A stretch of 64,000 nucleotides of DNA from Symmachiella macrocystis (GCF_007860075.1 NZ_SJPP01000001.1:1448501-1512500); one strand, 5' to 3'; shown: positions 1-9,556, numbered from the stretch's first letter. Numbers and translations: made by a program. Notes: generated from the letters alone by a model not told the origin.

Positions 1-387
1 CAGGTCCATGACGAAGCCGAGCGGATGGAACATGCCGTGAGCGACGAATTGATTGATCGTATCGACGAATACTTGGAGAGACCGCAGGTCGACCCGCACG
101 GCGATCCGATTCCCTCTGCCGATGGGACTTTGACCGGGGAGGACTGCGGTCTGCCGTTGTCTGATAGCGACACGGGTGACACAGTTCGTATTATCCGTGT
201 CCGTAACCAGCAACCGGAGTTTCTCAGGTACCTCGCCGATAACGGAATGGCACTGGGCGCTGTTGGCACGGTGCAGGAAAACAGCGACGCGGGTGACATT
301 GTCGCAGTACAAATGCAGGAAAAACTGGTCACATTGGGCCAAGCGGCCGCCGAGATGTTATATGTGGAACGCGTGAGCGACGAATGA
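1..387 (+). CDS. DtxR/MntR-family metal-dependent transcriptional regulator, C-terminal part (5' truncated by window edge)
   Basis: The reading frame is open from base 1 and ends at a TGA at 385-387, so the N-terminal DNA-binding wing lies outside the window. What remains starts with the dimerisation and metal-binding segment typical of DtxR/MntR/IdeR proteins: 'EAERMEHAVSDELIDRID' followed by 'DPHGDPIP', where the His and Glu/Asp residues are metal ligands in the family. The rest resembles a FeoA/SH3-like domain (about the last 75 residues). The family represses or activates metal uptake genes in response to Fe2+ or Mn2+. The NRAMP-like transporter at 2244 is a possible but unproven target. 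An in-frame ATG at 25 is internal, because conserved sequence continues upstream of it. Confidence 0.85.
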   Translation, partial: QVHDEAERMEHAVSDELIDRIDEYLERPQVDPHGDPIPSADGTLTGEDCGLPLSDSDTGDTVRIIRVRNQQPEFLRYLADNGMALGAVGTVQENSDAGDIVAVQMQEKLVTLGQAAAEMLYVERVSDE

Positions 388-425
388 TCGTGGGCCGTAT
401 TAAAAAGCGTTCACAAACCCGCACC

Positions 426-513
426 GAGAACCAGTTCAAAACCCGCTTACACTTATTCCGGAAACTTGCAGATCAGTGTCAACGGGATGCGTCCAACGGT
501 TTTTGAAACGACG
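426..513 (+). repeat. Dispersed inverted-repeat element, copy A (leader of hom)
   Basis: An 88-bp segment that aligns nearly end to end with 39264-39351. It starts GAGAACC, carries TTCAAAACCCG near its left end and GGTTTTTGAAACGACG at its right end, so the ends are imperfect inverted repeats. It lies 60 bp before the hom start codon. Its internal GATCAGTGTC is shared with the other full copy (GATCAGTCTC). Confidence 0.6.
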
Positions 514-572
514 ACTCAACAGAAAATCACAATCGAAATCGAGCGGCTGACGGATTCGACAGAAAGCAACGT

Positions 573-1877
573 ATGACTCCTTTGAAAATTGGCATGATTG
601 GATTGGGCACCGTGGGCGGGGGCGTCGCCAAGATCCTCACCCAGCACCCCGACCGCATTGAACGCCGCGCGCAACGTCCGATTGTTCTACAGCGGGTCGC
701 GGTCCGCGATCTGACGAAAAAACGCGACGTGGATTTGCCCGCCGAAATCTTGACCGATCGAGTTCAGGATGTCATTGACGATCCGGAAATCGACGTGGCT
801 GTGCAATTGATTGGGGGAACCGGAGAGGCACGTGAAATCATGTTGGCCCTGCTCACCGCAGGAAAAGACGTCGTCACCGCCAACAAGGCGCTGTTGTGCG
901 AACATGGCGACGAGTTGTTCACCCGCGCCCGGGAATTAGGACGGTCGATCGCCTTCGAGGCTTCCGTCGCTGGTGGCATCCCGATTATTGCCGCGTTTGG
1001 CAGCGCGCTGGCCGGGAATCAAATCACCTCGCTCTCGGGCATCCTCAATGGGACGAGTAATTTCATCCTCACCGAGATGGCCGATAAGAATCAGACCTAT
1101 GAACAGGCTTTGCGACGGGCGCAAGAATTGGGCTACGCCGAAGCGGACCCTGCGATGGATGTCGACGGTACCGATGCCGCACAAAAACTCGTGCTCCTTA
1201 GCCAATTGGCCTTTGGTGTCCGTGCCGCCGTCGCAGAGTTTCCTTGCAGCGGAATCGATACACTGACGTTGGAAGATTTGAAATGCGCCGCCGAACTTGG
1301 CTACATGGTGAAGCTACTCGCGGTCGCGCGGCTGGTGGATAACCTACTGGAGATGCATGTCTCGCCGACGTTGGTCCGTAATAATTTGCCGATGGCAGAT
1401 GTGCAAGGCGTCTTTAACGCTGTGAAAGTCACCGGCGATGTCGTCGGGGAAACTTGGTTCTCCGGGCAAGGCGCCGGGCAGCTTCCCACCGCCTCCGCGG
1501 TTCTAGCCGATATTGTCGACATGGCAGTCGGCCGGTCACAACTGACCTTTCCCACGCTGGACCTCTTCGGCGGGCGGACGACGTTTCGTGTCCAACCGAC
1601 GGACAAAATCCTCAGCAAGTTTTATCTACGCTTTAACGCTCTGGATCGTCCCCACGTGTTGGCAGACATCACCGATATTCTGGGCCGTCACGAAATCAGC
1701 ATCGCTTCGGTAGTCCAGCATGAGAGCCCGGAAGTGGAATCCAGTAAGAACTCCGTTGTCCCGGTATTCATCATGACACACCGCGCAACCGAGGGCCAAA
1801 TGCGCGCCGCTGAAGCGGAGTTGAACCAACTCAAGTCGCTACTATCCCCCTGCATACGCATGCGCGTCGCCGAATAG
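573..1877 (+). CDS. hom: Homoserine dehydrogenase
   Basis: This 434-residue enzyme reduces aspartate semialdehyde to homoserine with NAD(P)H, the branch point to threonine and methionine. The N-terminal Rossmann motif is GLGTVGGGV (about residues 11-19). The family signature follows with 'TANKALL', 'EASVAGGIPII' and 'GILNGTSNFILTEM', and the substrate-binding 'GYAEADPAMDVDGTDAAQKL'. A C-terminal ACT domain (about residues 350-434, 'DRPHVLADITDILGRHEISI') is the usual site of threonine feedback control. Length is normal for the ACT-bearing form. No other threonine-pathway gene is adjacent, and the leader contains a dispersed repeat. Confidence 0.96.
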   Translation: MTPLKIGMIGLGTVGGGVAKILTQHPDRIERRAQRPIVLQRVAVRDLTKKRDVDLPAEILTDRVQDVIDDPEIDVAVQLIGGTGEAREIMLALLTAGKDVVTANKALLCEHGDELFTRARELGRSIAFEASVAGGIPIIAAFGSALAGNQITSLSGILNGTSNFILTEMADKNQTYEQALRRAQELGYAEADPAMDVDGTDAAQKLVLLSQLAFGVRAAVAEFPCSGIDTLTLEDLKCAAELGYMVKLLAVARLVDNLLEMHVSPTLVRNNLPMADVQGVFNAVKVTGDVVGETWFSGQGAGQLPTASAVLADIVDMAVGRSQLTFPTLDLFGGRTTFRVQPTDKILSKFYLRFNALDRPHVLADITDILGRHEISIASVVQHESPEVESSKNSVVPVFIMTHRATEGQMRAAEAELNQLKSLLSPCIRMRVAE

Positions 1878-2243
1878 CGGAGAACGTTCAGCGCAGGGCC
1901 GCCCCCCTTCTAGGCAACAAAAACAGCGGGCGGCGCGATGGCCACCCGCTGTTCACACACACACAACACAACACTTGTCTCGTACCGGGCTTTGGGCAGG
2001 GATGGGTGGGCGGTTTTGTGCTCGTTATTTCTCTCGACACTCTTGCCAGCGTAACCCACCGCGATTTGTTACAAAGAAATCGGAAAACTTTTTCAAAATC
2101 CGCTAAAAACGTGACTCGCGGCATCACAAATCCAGCGGCAGCGTGTTCTGGGACATTTCTTGAATTGCCGACCGCGGCGGTTTAGGGTGGTTCTCTGCAC
2201 CACCCAACATGCCATTTACTGCTGGATGAGAAACGAGCAACCC
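1878..2243. other. Intergenic region with a strong hairpin after hom
   Basis: No gene seen. A hairpin with arms AACAGCGGG (1922-1930) and CCCGCTGTT (1945-1953) follows the hom stop by about 45 bp and probably ends transcription. On the plus strand it is followed by CA repeats rather than a T run. The T run is on the minus-strand side, so strict Rho-independent termination of hom is uncertain. Confidence 0.45.
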
Positions 2244-3800
2244 ATGTCCGAAGCTCTCAACGTCACGCCTGGTCCGCCACAATCGGCTCCGCCCATGTTG
2301 TTGTCCGGCAATCCGTTATCGTGGATCAAGGTTTTTGGACCGGGCGCGATCATTGCCTCGTTGACCATTGGAACTGGCGAGCTGATTTTCTCCACCCGCG
2401 GCGGCGCGCTGTTCGGCTACAACATCCTGTTTCTGTTCGTGGTGATTTCCATTCTCAAGTGGGGACTCGTGCTCGGAACAGCCCGGCACATGGTACTCAC
2501 CGGTGTGCATCCCTTTCAGCGGATGATGGACCTTCCCGGTCCCCGCGGTTGGGCACCGATGGCTTTCTTTATTTTGGCTGCCGTCTGCATTCCCATCTGG
2601 GTCAGCTTTCATAGCGGCGTGTTGGGCAACTTGACCTCTTGGGTTTCAGGAACCGAAGCGATGTTTAACGGCGGCGCCGATTTCGTTTGGGGAGCGGCCA
2701 TTCTCTCCGGACTGTTGCTGTTGTCCGCCACTGAGGGATATACGGTGCTCGAACGCGTGCAATTGGCGATCGTCGCCGCCTTGATCATCTGTGCTGGGAT
2801 CTCCTTAGTCCTCTACAGCCCCGACTGGTGGGCGCTGCTCAAAGGGGCGGTCATTCCGTCGGCTTACGAATATCCCAACTGGATTGGTGAGTACCCCAAA
2901 ATCGCCACGCAACCTGTCTGGGTCGAGACGACGCGCTATGTCGGCGTCATCGGCGGAGCGGGCTATGACTATCTAGCCTATACTTCGTTTCTACGAGAAA
3001 AACGGTGGGGCAACGCCGGGACTGCTCCCGCTACGCGGCAGAGGTTGGAAACAATCGCCGCCGATCCCAACCACGCCGTCCGCCGCTGGTTGCGGGCGCC
3101 GTATATCGACTGTTCGATCAGTTTCATCATCGTGATTGCATTCAGCGCGGTGTTCGTGGCTTCGGGCACAATTATCCTCGCTCCCGAACACAAGATCCCC
3201 GACGAAAAGAACTTGCTGAACCTGCAGGCGGAATTCGTCGTCGGCCTCAGTCCTGTCCTTTTACCGTTGTACGTGGCCGGGGCGTTTTTGACGATGCTCG
3301 GTACGCTGTACGGTACATTGGAAGTCGCCCATACGGTCCTCAACGAGATGGCTCGTAGCGTCAACGATGCTTGGGCAGTGCAGCATCAGCGGCGATTGAA
3401 ATCCTACACGGTGGCTTGGTGCGCTCTGATTGCCTATGGCGTGTTGACATGGCAATATTTTTATACCACCAGCGGCGGAGCCGATAAACCGCGGGCATTG
3501 TTGGTGGTGATGACACCAGCCAACCTCTTTACCGGTGTGTTGCTGTGCGGACTGTTGTGCCTACTTAATCCCTGGATGGACCACCGCTTTTTGCCGCGCA
3601 TGCTACGGATGCCAACCTGGCTGTGGCTGTTGAATCTGTTTGCGGCGGTGGTGTTTTTGGCGCTGGGAGTCAAAGGGTACTGGGACCACGATTCTCGCTG
3701 GATTGCGCTGGGCGGGTTGTGCTTGGTGGTCGTGGTGGCCTGGGGATTGGCGTTTATGCTACGGGGACGGCTGCGCGGGACTAGGGCGGATGGAGACTAG
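2244..3800 (+). CDS. NRAMP-like divalent metal transporter with non-canonical metal-site motifs
   Basis: A 518-residue membrane protein with about 11 hydrophobic segments. The first helix aligns with NRAMP/MntH: 'GPGAIIASLTIGTGE' is spaced exactly like the MntH 'GP(x9)DPGN' motif and is followed by the shared 'GG-LFGY'. The canonical DPGN is replaced by GTGE (residues 43-46), and the helix-6 MPH motif by a YDY-containing segment ('GGAGYDYLAYTSFL'). It is therefore in the NRAMP fold superfamily, but Mn2+/Fe2+ specificity cannot be assumed. I chose ATG 2244 because the preceding in-frame residues do not look like family sequence. ATG 2226 is the alternative. Confidence 0.8.
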   Translation: MSEALNVTPGPPQSAPPMLLSGNPLSWIKVFGPGAIIASLTIGTGELIFSTRGGALFGYNILFLFVVISILKWGLVLGTARHMVLTGVHPFQRMMDLPGPRGWAPMAFFILAAVCIPIWVSFHSGVLGNLTSWVSGTEAMFNGGADFVWGAAILSGLLLLSATEGYTVLERVQLAIVAALIICAGISLVLYSPDWWALLKGAVIPSAYEYPNWIGEYPKIATQPVWVETTRYVGVIGGAGYDYLAYTSFLREKRWGNAGTAPATRQRLETIAADPNHAVRRWLRAPYIDCSISFIIVIAFSAVFVASGTIILAPEHKIPDEKNLLNLQAEFVVGLSPVLLPLYVAGAFLTMLGTLYGTLEVAHTVLNEMARSVNDAWAVQHQRRLKSYTVAWCALIAYGVLTWQYFYTTSGGADKPRALLVVMTPANLFTGVLLCGLLCLLNPWMDHRFLPRMLRMPTWLWLLNLFAAVVFLALGVKGYWDHDSRWIALGGLCLVVVVAWGLAFMLRGRLRGTRADGD

Positions 3801-3855
3801 ATCAGGAATCCTGTTCAACAAAACTCAGACTCGGCGAGTCGTTCTTTGTGTCTAG

Positions 3856-3903
3856 CGAAGCGGAGCTTCGTGAAGGGGCGTTCCCAAATGGAGTTTGGGA
3901 ACG
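3856..3903. repeat. Two adjacent palindromic hairpins downstream of the NRAMP-like gene
   Basis: CGAAG(CGGAG)CTTCG at 3856-3870 and a perfect 10-bp inverted repeat CGTTCCCAAA(TGGAG)TTTGGGAACG at 3879-3903. No T run follows. They are probably intergenic palindromes, or a structure at the 3' end of the transporter transcript. The remaining 3904-4118 shows no gene. Confidence 0.6.
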
Positions 3904-4118
3904 AGAATGACACGATTCCACACTCGCTCCCGAATTTAACATCTGGAATTCCTACGACTGGCCAGGTATAATGTCCGATGCGGCTGGGTAAGAAACTCCT
4001 GGCGACCGACTGATGATTGGCCCGCTTTTCTCTCGCCTTCGGCAATCACCGCACGATCAAATTCTTTGACCGCTGCGTTTTTAAGTCGTCGCTATCCCCA
4101 TCGTCAGGAGCAAAGACC

Positions 4119-4571
4119 ATGAGAATCGATGAAATGCTCTCCAGCCGTCATGTTCACTTCGAATCCCTGCAGCACCGGCCTACTTTTACAGCCAATCGCA
4201 TGGCACAGGTGCTGCACATTCCCGGCAAAGAGGTCGCCAAGTCTGTGCTGTTGCGTAGTGGAGGCGATTATGTGCTGGTCGTATTGCCGGCCACCCACTA
4301 TGTCGACATGGAACGCATTCGCCGCCGTCTGGGTGAAGAGAATGTGGAAATGGCGAGCGAAGATGAAATCGCCCACATGTTTCCCGATTGTGAACCAGGA
4401 GCCATGCCCCCCTTCGGCAGTCTCTATGACGTTCCCACGTTGATGGACAGTTCGTTGGCGGAGGATGAAGAGATCGTCTTTGAAAACCAATCCCACGCAG
4501 AGGCGATCCGCATGCGCTTCGAGGATTACGACACCTTAGAACACCCGATCAAAGGCCGGTTTTCTTATTGA
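4119..4571 (+). CDS. YbaK/EbsC-family aminoacyl-tRNA deacylase-like protein
   Basis: A 150-residue single-domain protein of the YbaK/ProX type, which hydrolyses mischarged aminoacyl-tRNAs. Visible family features are the N-terminal 'MLSSRHVHFESLQHRP', the 'VAKSVLLRSGGDYVLVVLPA' strand region with the catalytic-site lysine (K of 'VAKSV'), and the C-terminal 'GAMPPFGSLYDVPTLMD' that closes the pocket. ATG 4119 is preceded by AGGAG 8 bp upstream, which decides the start over an upstream in-frame ATG at 4017. It stands alone, unfused to ProRS, so it would act in trans. Which aminoacyl-tRNA it edits cannot be read from the sequence. Confidence 0.88.
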   Translation: MRIDEMLSSRHVHFESLQHRPTFTANRMAQVLHIPGKEVAKSVLLRSGGDYVLVVLPATHYVDMERIRRRLGEENVEMASEDEIAHMFPDCEPGAMPPFGSLYDVPTLMDSSLAEDEEIVFENQSHAEAIRMRFEDYDTLEHPIKGRFSY

Positions 4572-4599
4572 GCACTCGTTGCCTAGCGCGGGGGCGGGG

Positions 4600-5172
4600 T
4601 TACTTGCGATTGATCAGCGCCATCGCCTCCGCCCGGCTGGGAGGATTGGACTTAAACAGCCCGCGGACGGCGCTGGTGACAGTCAATGCGCCCGGCTTGC
4701 GGATGCCGCGGATCGACATACAGGTATGCTCCGCTTCCAAGACCACGACCACCCCTTTGGCGTCGAGCTCGTTGTTGAGCAAATCGGCGATTTGATGCGT
4801 CATCCGTTCTTGCACCTGCGGTTTTCGGGAAATCTCGTCCACCACACGGGCTAACTTGCTCAGCCCGGCGACACGGCCGTTGGGTAGATAGCCAACGTGG
4901 GCGACTCCCAAAAATGGCAGCAGATGATGTTCGCAGGTGCTGTTGAAAGTAATGTCGCGAACCAGCACGAGTTCGTCGTACTTTTCCTCGAAGACCTTCT
5001 CCAGATGCCGCCCCGGTTCGGAATGCAGACCGGAAAACAGCTCCTTATACATGCGTGCCACACGGGCGGGCGTTTCGAGTAGCCCGTCCCGGTCGGGATC
5101 TTCTCCGACTGCGAGTAAAATTTCGCGCACCGCGCGCTCAATACGAGGCAAATCAACAGGTCCGTGTTCCAT
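4600..5172 (-). CDS. folE: GTP cyclohydrolase I
   Basis: This 190-residue enzyme converts GTP to 7,8-dihydroneopterin triphosphate, the first step to folate and tetrahydrobiopterin (and the first step to queuosine). The zinc site is intact: 'CEHHLLPF' gives Cys and His, and '[10 protein letters not shown]' gives the second Cys. '[20 protein letters not shown]' and 'TSAVRGLF' are family signatures. Length matches the bacterial homodecameric type I. It is convergent with the YbaK gene (28 bp between the stops) and transcribed away from the LON-domain gene region. Confidence 0.96.
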   Translation of the reverse strand: MEHGPVDLPRIERAVREILLAVGEDPDRDGLLETPARVARMYKELFSGLHSEPGRHLEKVFEEKYDELVLVRDITFNSTCEHHLLPFLGVAHVGYLPNGRVAGLSKLARVVDEISRKPQVQERMTHQIADLLNNELDAKGVVVVLEAEHTCMSIRGIRKPGALTVTSAVRGLFKSNPPSRAEAMALINRK

Positions 5173-5311
5173 GAATCGACCGTCTGGGAGGCAAAAATGT
5201 GTGAGAGAAAAGCAACGGGATTCTACGTGTTGCCCCAGCGACGGTCAATCATCGGCGATTGAAACCTCAAACCTCAATGACGTCACAGTGGACCATCCCT
5301 AGCCAAACCGA

Positions 5312-5974
5312 TCAATTCACGCTGAATTGTGGATTCGCTGACTGCTCGATCGTGGCTTCCCTTTGTCCGCGGAGCAATTCGCGCAATTGGGCGAGCAACA
5401 AATCGCTGCGCAGGTCGACATTCGGTTCTGCCAACATTGATTGTTTGTGGGAAGGTGCAAGGGGTAATTGGTCGGCAAGCTGGTCACACAACTCACCCAA
5501 GGTAAGCTGGTCGCCTGCCCACAGTTGGAACAGATCGTTGCGCAGGATGTGCGGAAACAACTCGCGAAATGCAGCCAACAATTCCTCATGGCGACGGTGA
5601 CGATCGATGACGGGTGTCATGGCGTAGTGATCGGGCCGCGCGGTGATCGTCGCCCGCTGAGACAAGTCGTCCGCCGGATGCCGAGAATTGATCTGTGCGC
5701 GACAGACGCCCTGAATGTGAATGCAGTTCGCCGCCGGCGAAAAAAACATGGGAGTGACAATCCGCGCCACACAGACAAAATCGTCAACCGCCGAGCACAG
5801 CGAAACGGCCAACAGTCCTTGATCGCGAAGCACATCAGCCACCAGTTGCCGGAGCGGTTCTGTGGTGACGGCAATGATCTGCGACGTCCCGGGGAATAGC
5901 ACGAAGTGGGGTTGCGCGAAAATCGGTAGTGTGCCGCCCATCTTGTCCACGTCATTATCCGTCGTATGCGTCAT
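5312..5974 (-). CDS. LON-type substrate-binding domain protein (no protease domain)
   Basis: This 220-residue protein resembles the N-terminal (PUA-like) domain of Lon protease: 'GTLPIFAQPHFVLFPGT' near the start corresponds to Lon 'LP-FPL-NVVLFPG', and 'QLVADVLRDQGLLAVSL' follows. No AAA+ or protease domain is present. Stand-alone LON domains are common, and their role in bacteria is poorly defined; they may bind unfolded or partner proteins. The start codon overlaps the stop of the DUF309 gene by ATGA, so the two are translationally coupled (DUF309 first). The C-terminal 80 residues are helical and unassigned. Confidence 0.75.
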   Translation of the reverse strand: MTHTTDNDVDKMGGTLPIFAQPHFVLFPGTSQIIAVTTEPLRQLVADVLRDQGLLAVSLCSAVDDFVCVARIVTPMFFSPAANCIHIQGVCRAQINSRHPADDLSQRATITARPDHYAMTPVIDRHRRHEELLAAFRELFPHILRNDLFQLWAGDQLTLGELCDQLADQLPLAPSHKQSMLAEPNVDLRSDLLLAQLRELLRGQREATIEQSANPQFSVN

Positions 5975-6369
5975 AATTCTTCAATCGATGTTGGAATCAG
6001 TATCTTCGGAATCAAAGTCCGATCGAGTTGCAAATCCGCCGAGGGATCCGTGGCTGCGCGAAGTTCCTGAAAGCAAAACCACAATTGGGCCGCCAAGGTT
6101 TCGACGTCGATGCCTTGATAATGTTTGCCGTATGGTTCGAGGTAGTTCAACGACGACCGGTGCATTTTTCGCGCGCCGCCCAGATTGCCGTTTTCGAAAT
6201 GAAACAGCGACACAGCGGCATGAATCAGTCCCTGGTAGAACTGTTTCTCCGCACCGACCGTCTCAGTCCAGATTTCCTCGAGGGCATCGTGGCAGGCGAA
6301 AAACTCTTCGTCATTGAAAAGCCGTAACCCTTCCAGGTATTTTGGGGGATATTCGTGCGGCCCGTCCAT
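5971..6369 (-). CDS. DUF309-family protein
   Basis: About 132 residues. The defining DUF309 motif is present: 'GLRLFNDEEFFACHDALEEIW' (F-N-x3-F-F-x-x-H-x-x-L-E-x-x-W), followed by 'FYQGLIHAAVSLFHFENGN' and 'GARKMHRSSLNYLEPYG'. The fold is a small helical bundle of unknown biochemical function. I chose the start at 6369, with GGAG 9 bp and GAGG 2 bp upstream. In-frame starts at 6435 and further upstream would add residues encoded by an intergenic CTCACCCC-type repeat. It overlaps the LON-domain gene by 4 bp and is divergent from nth. Confidence 0.8.
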   Translation of the reverse strand: MDGPHEYPPKYLEGLRLFNDEEFFACHDALEEIWTETVGAEKQFYQGLIHAAVSLFHFENGNLGGARKMHRSSLNYLEPYGKHYQGIDVETLAAQLWFCFQELRAATDPSADLQLDRTLIPKILIPTSIEEL

Positions 6370-6519
6370 AGCCTCGTGCTCCGATATGCTCAGGGGTGAG
6401 GGCTGAGGGGTTGTGCGCCGACCGGTCATTTCCATAATCCAGTCACTTCCAAATATCGAGTCTAAACGCGTTCCCCTGGCATTGTCCATGGCCGTTGTGA
6501 GGACAAGCCCGGAGAAATT

Positions 6520-7194
6520 ATGCCCAAGTCCGAATCTACCGGCAGCGATGTTGCCCGGAAGCAACAAGGCCGCAAAATCCTGCGTGCCTTGAAGAAGAAA
6601 TATCCCGTGGCTGAGTGCAGCCTGAAGCACGACAACTCCTTTCAATTGCTGGTGGCGGTGATTCTCTCAGCCCAGTGCACCGATGCACGGGTGAACATGG
6701 TCGTGCCGAAGTTGTTCGACAAGTTCCCCACCCCTGAAGCCCTGGCCGGCGCGTCGCAGAAACAGGTGGAGAAGATCATCCATTCACTGGGCTTCTTTCG
6801 CGCCAAAGCCACCAACCTGCGAGGCATGGCCAAGGCGCTTGTAGAAGAACATGACGGCGAAGTTCCTCAGACATTGGAGGAATTGACGGCATTGCCGGGT
6901 GTCGGTCGTAAAACGGCCAACGTGGTTTTGGGAAATGCATTTGACATCCCCAGCGGATTTGTCGTCGACACGCACGTCAAACGCATCAGCCGTCTGTTGG
7001 GGCTGACCAAAAAAACGAATCCCGATCAGATCGAACGGGACCTGACGCGGTTGTTGCCCAAATCGAGTTGGATCGAAACGCCGCACCGGTTGATTTTTCT
7101 GGGACGCGAAATCTGCATCGCCCGCCGTCCACAATGCCCGGAATGCCCCCTGCTCAAGTGCTGCGACCGCACCGGCTTGCCGCCGCTCAATTAA
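6520..7194 (+). CDS. nth: Endonuclease III (DNA glycosylase/AP lyase)
   Basis: A 224-residue base-excision repair enzyme that removes oxidised pyrimidines. The helix-hairpin-helix '[14 protein letters not shown]' contains the catalytic lysine, and the catalytic aspartate is in '[10 protein letters not shown]'. The C-terminal [4Fe-4S] ligands are 'C-x6-C-x2-C-x5-C' in '[17 protein letters not shown]'. '[17 protein letters not shown]' is the family N-terminal signature. Start ATG 6520 gives a normal length with a short basic tail before the domain. It is transcribed divergently from the DUF309/LON pair. Confidence 0.96.
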   Translation: MPKSESTGSDVARKQQGRKILRALKKKYPVAECSLKHDNSFQLLVAVILSAQCTDARVNMVVPKLFDKFPTPEALAGASQKQVEKIIHSLGFFRAKATNLRGMAKALVEEHDGEVPQTLEELTALPGVGRKTANVVLGNAFDIPSGFVVDTHVKRISRLLGLTKKTNPDQIERDLTRLLPKSSWIETPHRLIFLGREICIARRPQCPECPLLKCCDRTGLPPLN

Positions 7195-7405
7195 AACTGT
7201 GCGAATTCGGATCGGTCAAGACTTGGAAATCACCACCTACCTTTCGCCCATCGCTCCGTCCCACGTTTAACCCGCAACGGCGGAGCACGTCAAAATCATC
7301 TGGCGAAATTCAGGCGAATCGGATAGTTTGTAATCTCATGAAGAGCGTCATTGGAATCAACACGCTCTTGTCTGATGAAATGCACCGCCGGGGGGAGAGC
7401 GGGTA

Positions 7406-7813
7406 ATGGATGAGACAACAGAAGAACAAGACGACAACACCTTGTCGCCCACGAAACGGTTGTTGGGAAGTCAAATTCCGCTGGAGCGAGAAACGTTACT
7501 GTTTGTAGTCGCCAGCGCGCTGGATGTGGTGATGACTTGGATATTGTTGAATAAGTACCACGCCGACGGCTTTGTCGAATCGAATCCGATCGCTAGATTT
7601 TTTCTCGATCATTGGGGCCCGCGGGGCTTAGTCTATTTCAAATTTGTGATGGTGGCCTTTGTGGCGGTTCTGTGTCAGATCATCGCGCTCAAACGCGAAG
7701 ACATCGCCCGCCGCATCCTCTATTTTGCCACCGCCTTGGTCGCATGCGTCGTGATTTATAGCTTTACGTTGCTGGTCCGGTATTCCTCAGCCGTGCCGAA
7801 TCCCTTTGGATAA
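7406..7813 (+). CDS. Small membrane protein, DUF5658-like
   Basis: A 135-residue protein with a polar N-terminus (about 30 residues) and three or four hydrophobic helices ('LLFVVASALDVVMTWILL', 'VYFKFVMVAFVAVLCQIIAL', 'ILYFATALVACVVIYSFTLLV'). The 'ALDVVMTWILL...ESNPIARFFL' layout, with a conserved Asp in helix 1 and an 'E-x-NP' after it, matches small membrane proteins annotated DUF5658. The function is unknown. A GGGGAG sequence about 9 bp upstream supports ATG 7406. It stands alone between nth and the pyrophosphorylase. Confidence 0.65.
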   Translation: MDETTEEQDDNTLSPTKRLLGSQIPLERETLLFVVASALDVVMTWILLNKYHADGFVESNPIARFFLDHWGPRGLVYFKFVMVAFVAVLCQIIALKREDIARRILYFATALVACVVIYSFTLLVRYSSAVPNPFG

Positions 7814-8010
7814 GTCGGCGGTTTCCGACTGTAATCGGGAACACAAGGTGAGAGAGCCGCCTTCCAATTTTCGCGAACCAAGAATCACCTGCTCAACGAT
7901 GCAAACAGCCTGCCCACGAACTCCATGGGCCGCTATACTTGCACCGGTCGCTTGGCCCCAATTGACCTCGCTGATATTTGAATCAATCGCATTTAGAAAG
8001 ACACGTAGCC

Positions 8011-9090
8011 GTGCTACATTCAGTCGTGATGGCCGGTGGGAGCGGGACTCGTTTTTGGCCCCAAAGCCGCAAGACGCTGCCGAAACAACTTCTGCCATTG
8101 GCAGGTGAGACAACGATGTTGCAACAGACCAGCGCCCGCAACGCCCCGCTCATTTCGCCTGAGCAAACGTGGGTTGTTACCAACGCGGTGCAAGCTGACG
8201 CGACCGCGGCGCAATTGCCCGACGTCCCGCGTGGGAACATCCTCGTCGAACCATGCGGGCGGAATACCGCACCCTGCATCGGCTTGGCCGCTATTCACCT
8301 GTTGCGGCAAGACCCCGATGCGGTGATGTTGGTCGTGCCGGCCGATCATGTCATTCGCCCCACGGAGACCTTTCAAAAAGCGGTCCAACGCGCGACCGAC
8401 GTCGTCGCGAATTCTCCCGACACCTTTGTGCTGTTTGGCGTCCCCCCCACGTTTCCGTCGACCGGATTCGGTTACATCGAACGTGGTGGATCCTTCACCG
8501 ACGATGCGGACGATGCCTATCAGGTTGCTTCGTTTCGTGAAAAGCCGGACCGTGAGACAGCAACGGGATTTCTGGACGCCGGCTGCTATTACTGGAATTG
8601 TGGAATTTTCGTCTGGCGCGCCGACGCCATCTTGCGAGCCTTGGAGGCTCAACAACCCAATATCTCGCGGCGTTTGGCGACGTTGCGAGAATCGCTGGGA
8701 ACGCCCGATGAAGATGCGGCACTGCACCGTGAGTTCCCGCAGATGACATCCATTTCTATCGATCATGCGGTGTTGGAACATGCCGAGAACGTAGCGGTTT
8801 TGGAAGCGCCGTTTGAATGGGATGATGTCGGGAGTTGGCACGCCTTGGAGCGGTTGCTGGGGGCTGACGAGAACCGAAACGTAATTGATGCTCCGCATTG
8901 CGGCGTCGACACAACCGGTTGCATCATTCGCTCAACGGAACAAGAACATCTGATTGGCACGATCGGCATGGAGGACTGTGTGATCGTACACACCCCCGAT
9001 GCCACGTTAGTCGCCCGCAAAGATGACGAAAATGCAATCAAACAATTGGTGGCCTTGATCGAGGAACGGGGCTATGACCGCTTCCTCTGA
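8011..9090 (+). CDS. manC: Mannose-1-phosphate guanylyltransferase
   Basis: About 359 residues. The enzyme makes GDP-mannose from mannose-1-phosphate and GTP. The nucleotidyltransferase signature is at the N-terminus: '[22 protein letters not shown]' (given here only as a motif, GGSGTRFWP-x-SR-x4-KQ). '[15 protein letters not shown]', 'VVPADHVI' and '[10 protein letters not shown]' follow. The family's C-terminal isomerase domain is absent, so this is the monofunctional form. GTG 8011 puts the start directly before the signature, with AGAAAG about 10 bp upstream. A TTG at 7978 is an alternative start. The 3' end overlaps ruvX by 17 bp. The GDP-mannose could feed the dehydrogenase at 26160-27488. 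Confidence 0.9.
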   Translation: MLHSVVMAGGSGTRFWPQSRKTLPKQLLPLAGETTMLQQTSARNAPLISPEQTWVVTNAVQADATAAQLPDVPRGNILVEPCGRNTAPCIGLAAIHLLRQDPDAVMLVVPADHVIRPTETFQKAVQRATDVVANSPDTFVLFGVPPTFPSTGFGYIERGGSFTDDADDAYQVASFREKPDRETATGFLDAGCYYWNCGIFVWRADAILRALEAQQPNISRRLATLRESLGTPDEDAALHREFPQMTSISIDHAVLEHAENVAVLEAPFEWDDVGSWHALERLLGADENRNVIDAPHCGVDTTGCIIRSTEQEHLIGTIGMEDCVIVHTPDATLVARKDDENAIKQLVALIEERGYDRFL

Positions 9091-9556
9091 TCCCCCCACG
9101 GCAGGCACGTATCCCGTTGAGGGGCGTTTGTTGGGCATCGATTTTGGGACCAAGCGGATCGGCGTCGCTATTTCGACGCCGGAACAAACGATCGCCAGTC
9201 CGCTGGAGAATTACAACCGGCGGACAAAACCGTTGGACGGCGAGTTCCTATCAAAAATCGCCAACGAATACCGCGTGGTAGGACTTGTTATTGGCTTGCC
9301 GGTGCACATGAGCGGCGACGAAAGCGAAAAATCGCGGCAGGCCCGCAACTTCGGCAAGTGGCTGAGCCATTTAACCAAACTGCCGGTGCGCTACTGGGAT
9401 GAACGGCATACGTCGTTGATCGCCGAGTTGTATCTGCACGAAGCGGATCTGTCGAACAAAAAACGCAAAGCGCGGATGGACATGGTCGCTGCCCAAATCA
9501 TGCTGCAAAATTATCTCGATAGCGACGACCGCACGGCCGCCCCACAAAGTTTGTAA
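9074..9556 (+). CDS. ruvX: Putative pre-16S rRNA nuclease / Holliday junction resolvase RuvX (YqgF)
   Basis: This 160-residue RNase H-fold nuclease has the family motifs '[16 protein letters not shown]' (first catalytic Asp), '[17 protein letters not shown]' and '[14 protein letters not shown]' (catalytic DER). YqgF proteins process the 5' end of 16S rRNA and have also been reported as junction resolvases. The start lies within the last 17 bp of the pyrophosphorylase gene, so the two are probably co-translated. Confidence 0.92.
   Translation: MTASSDPPTAGTYPVEGRLLGIDFGTKRIGVAISTPEQTIASPLENYNRRTKPLDGEFLSKIANEYRVVGLVIGLPVHMSGDESEKSRQARNFGKWLSHLTKLPVRYWDERHTSLIAELYLHEADLSNKKRKARMDMVAAQIMLQNYLDSDDRTAAPQSL

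Noticed and set aside
2160-2243. A longer start for the NRAMP-like gene at 2160
   Set aside because: The extra 28 residues are Arg/Cys-rich and do not resemble family N-termini; ATG 2244 gives a normal protein.
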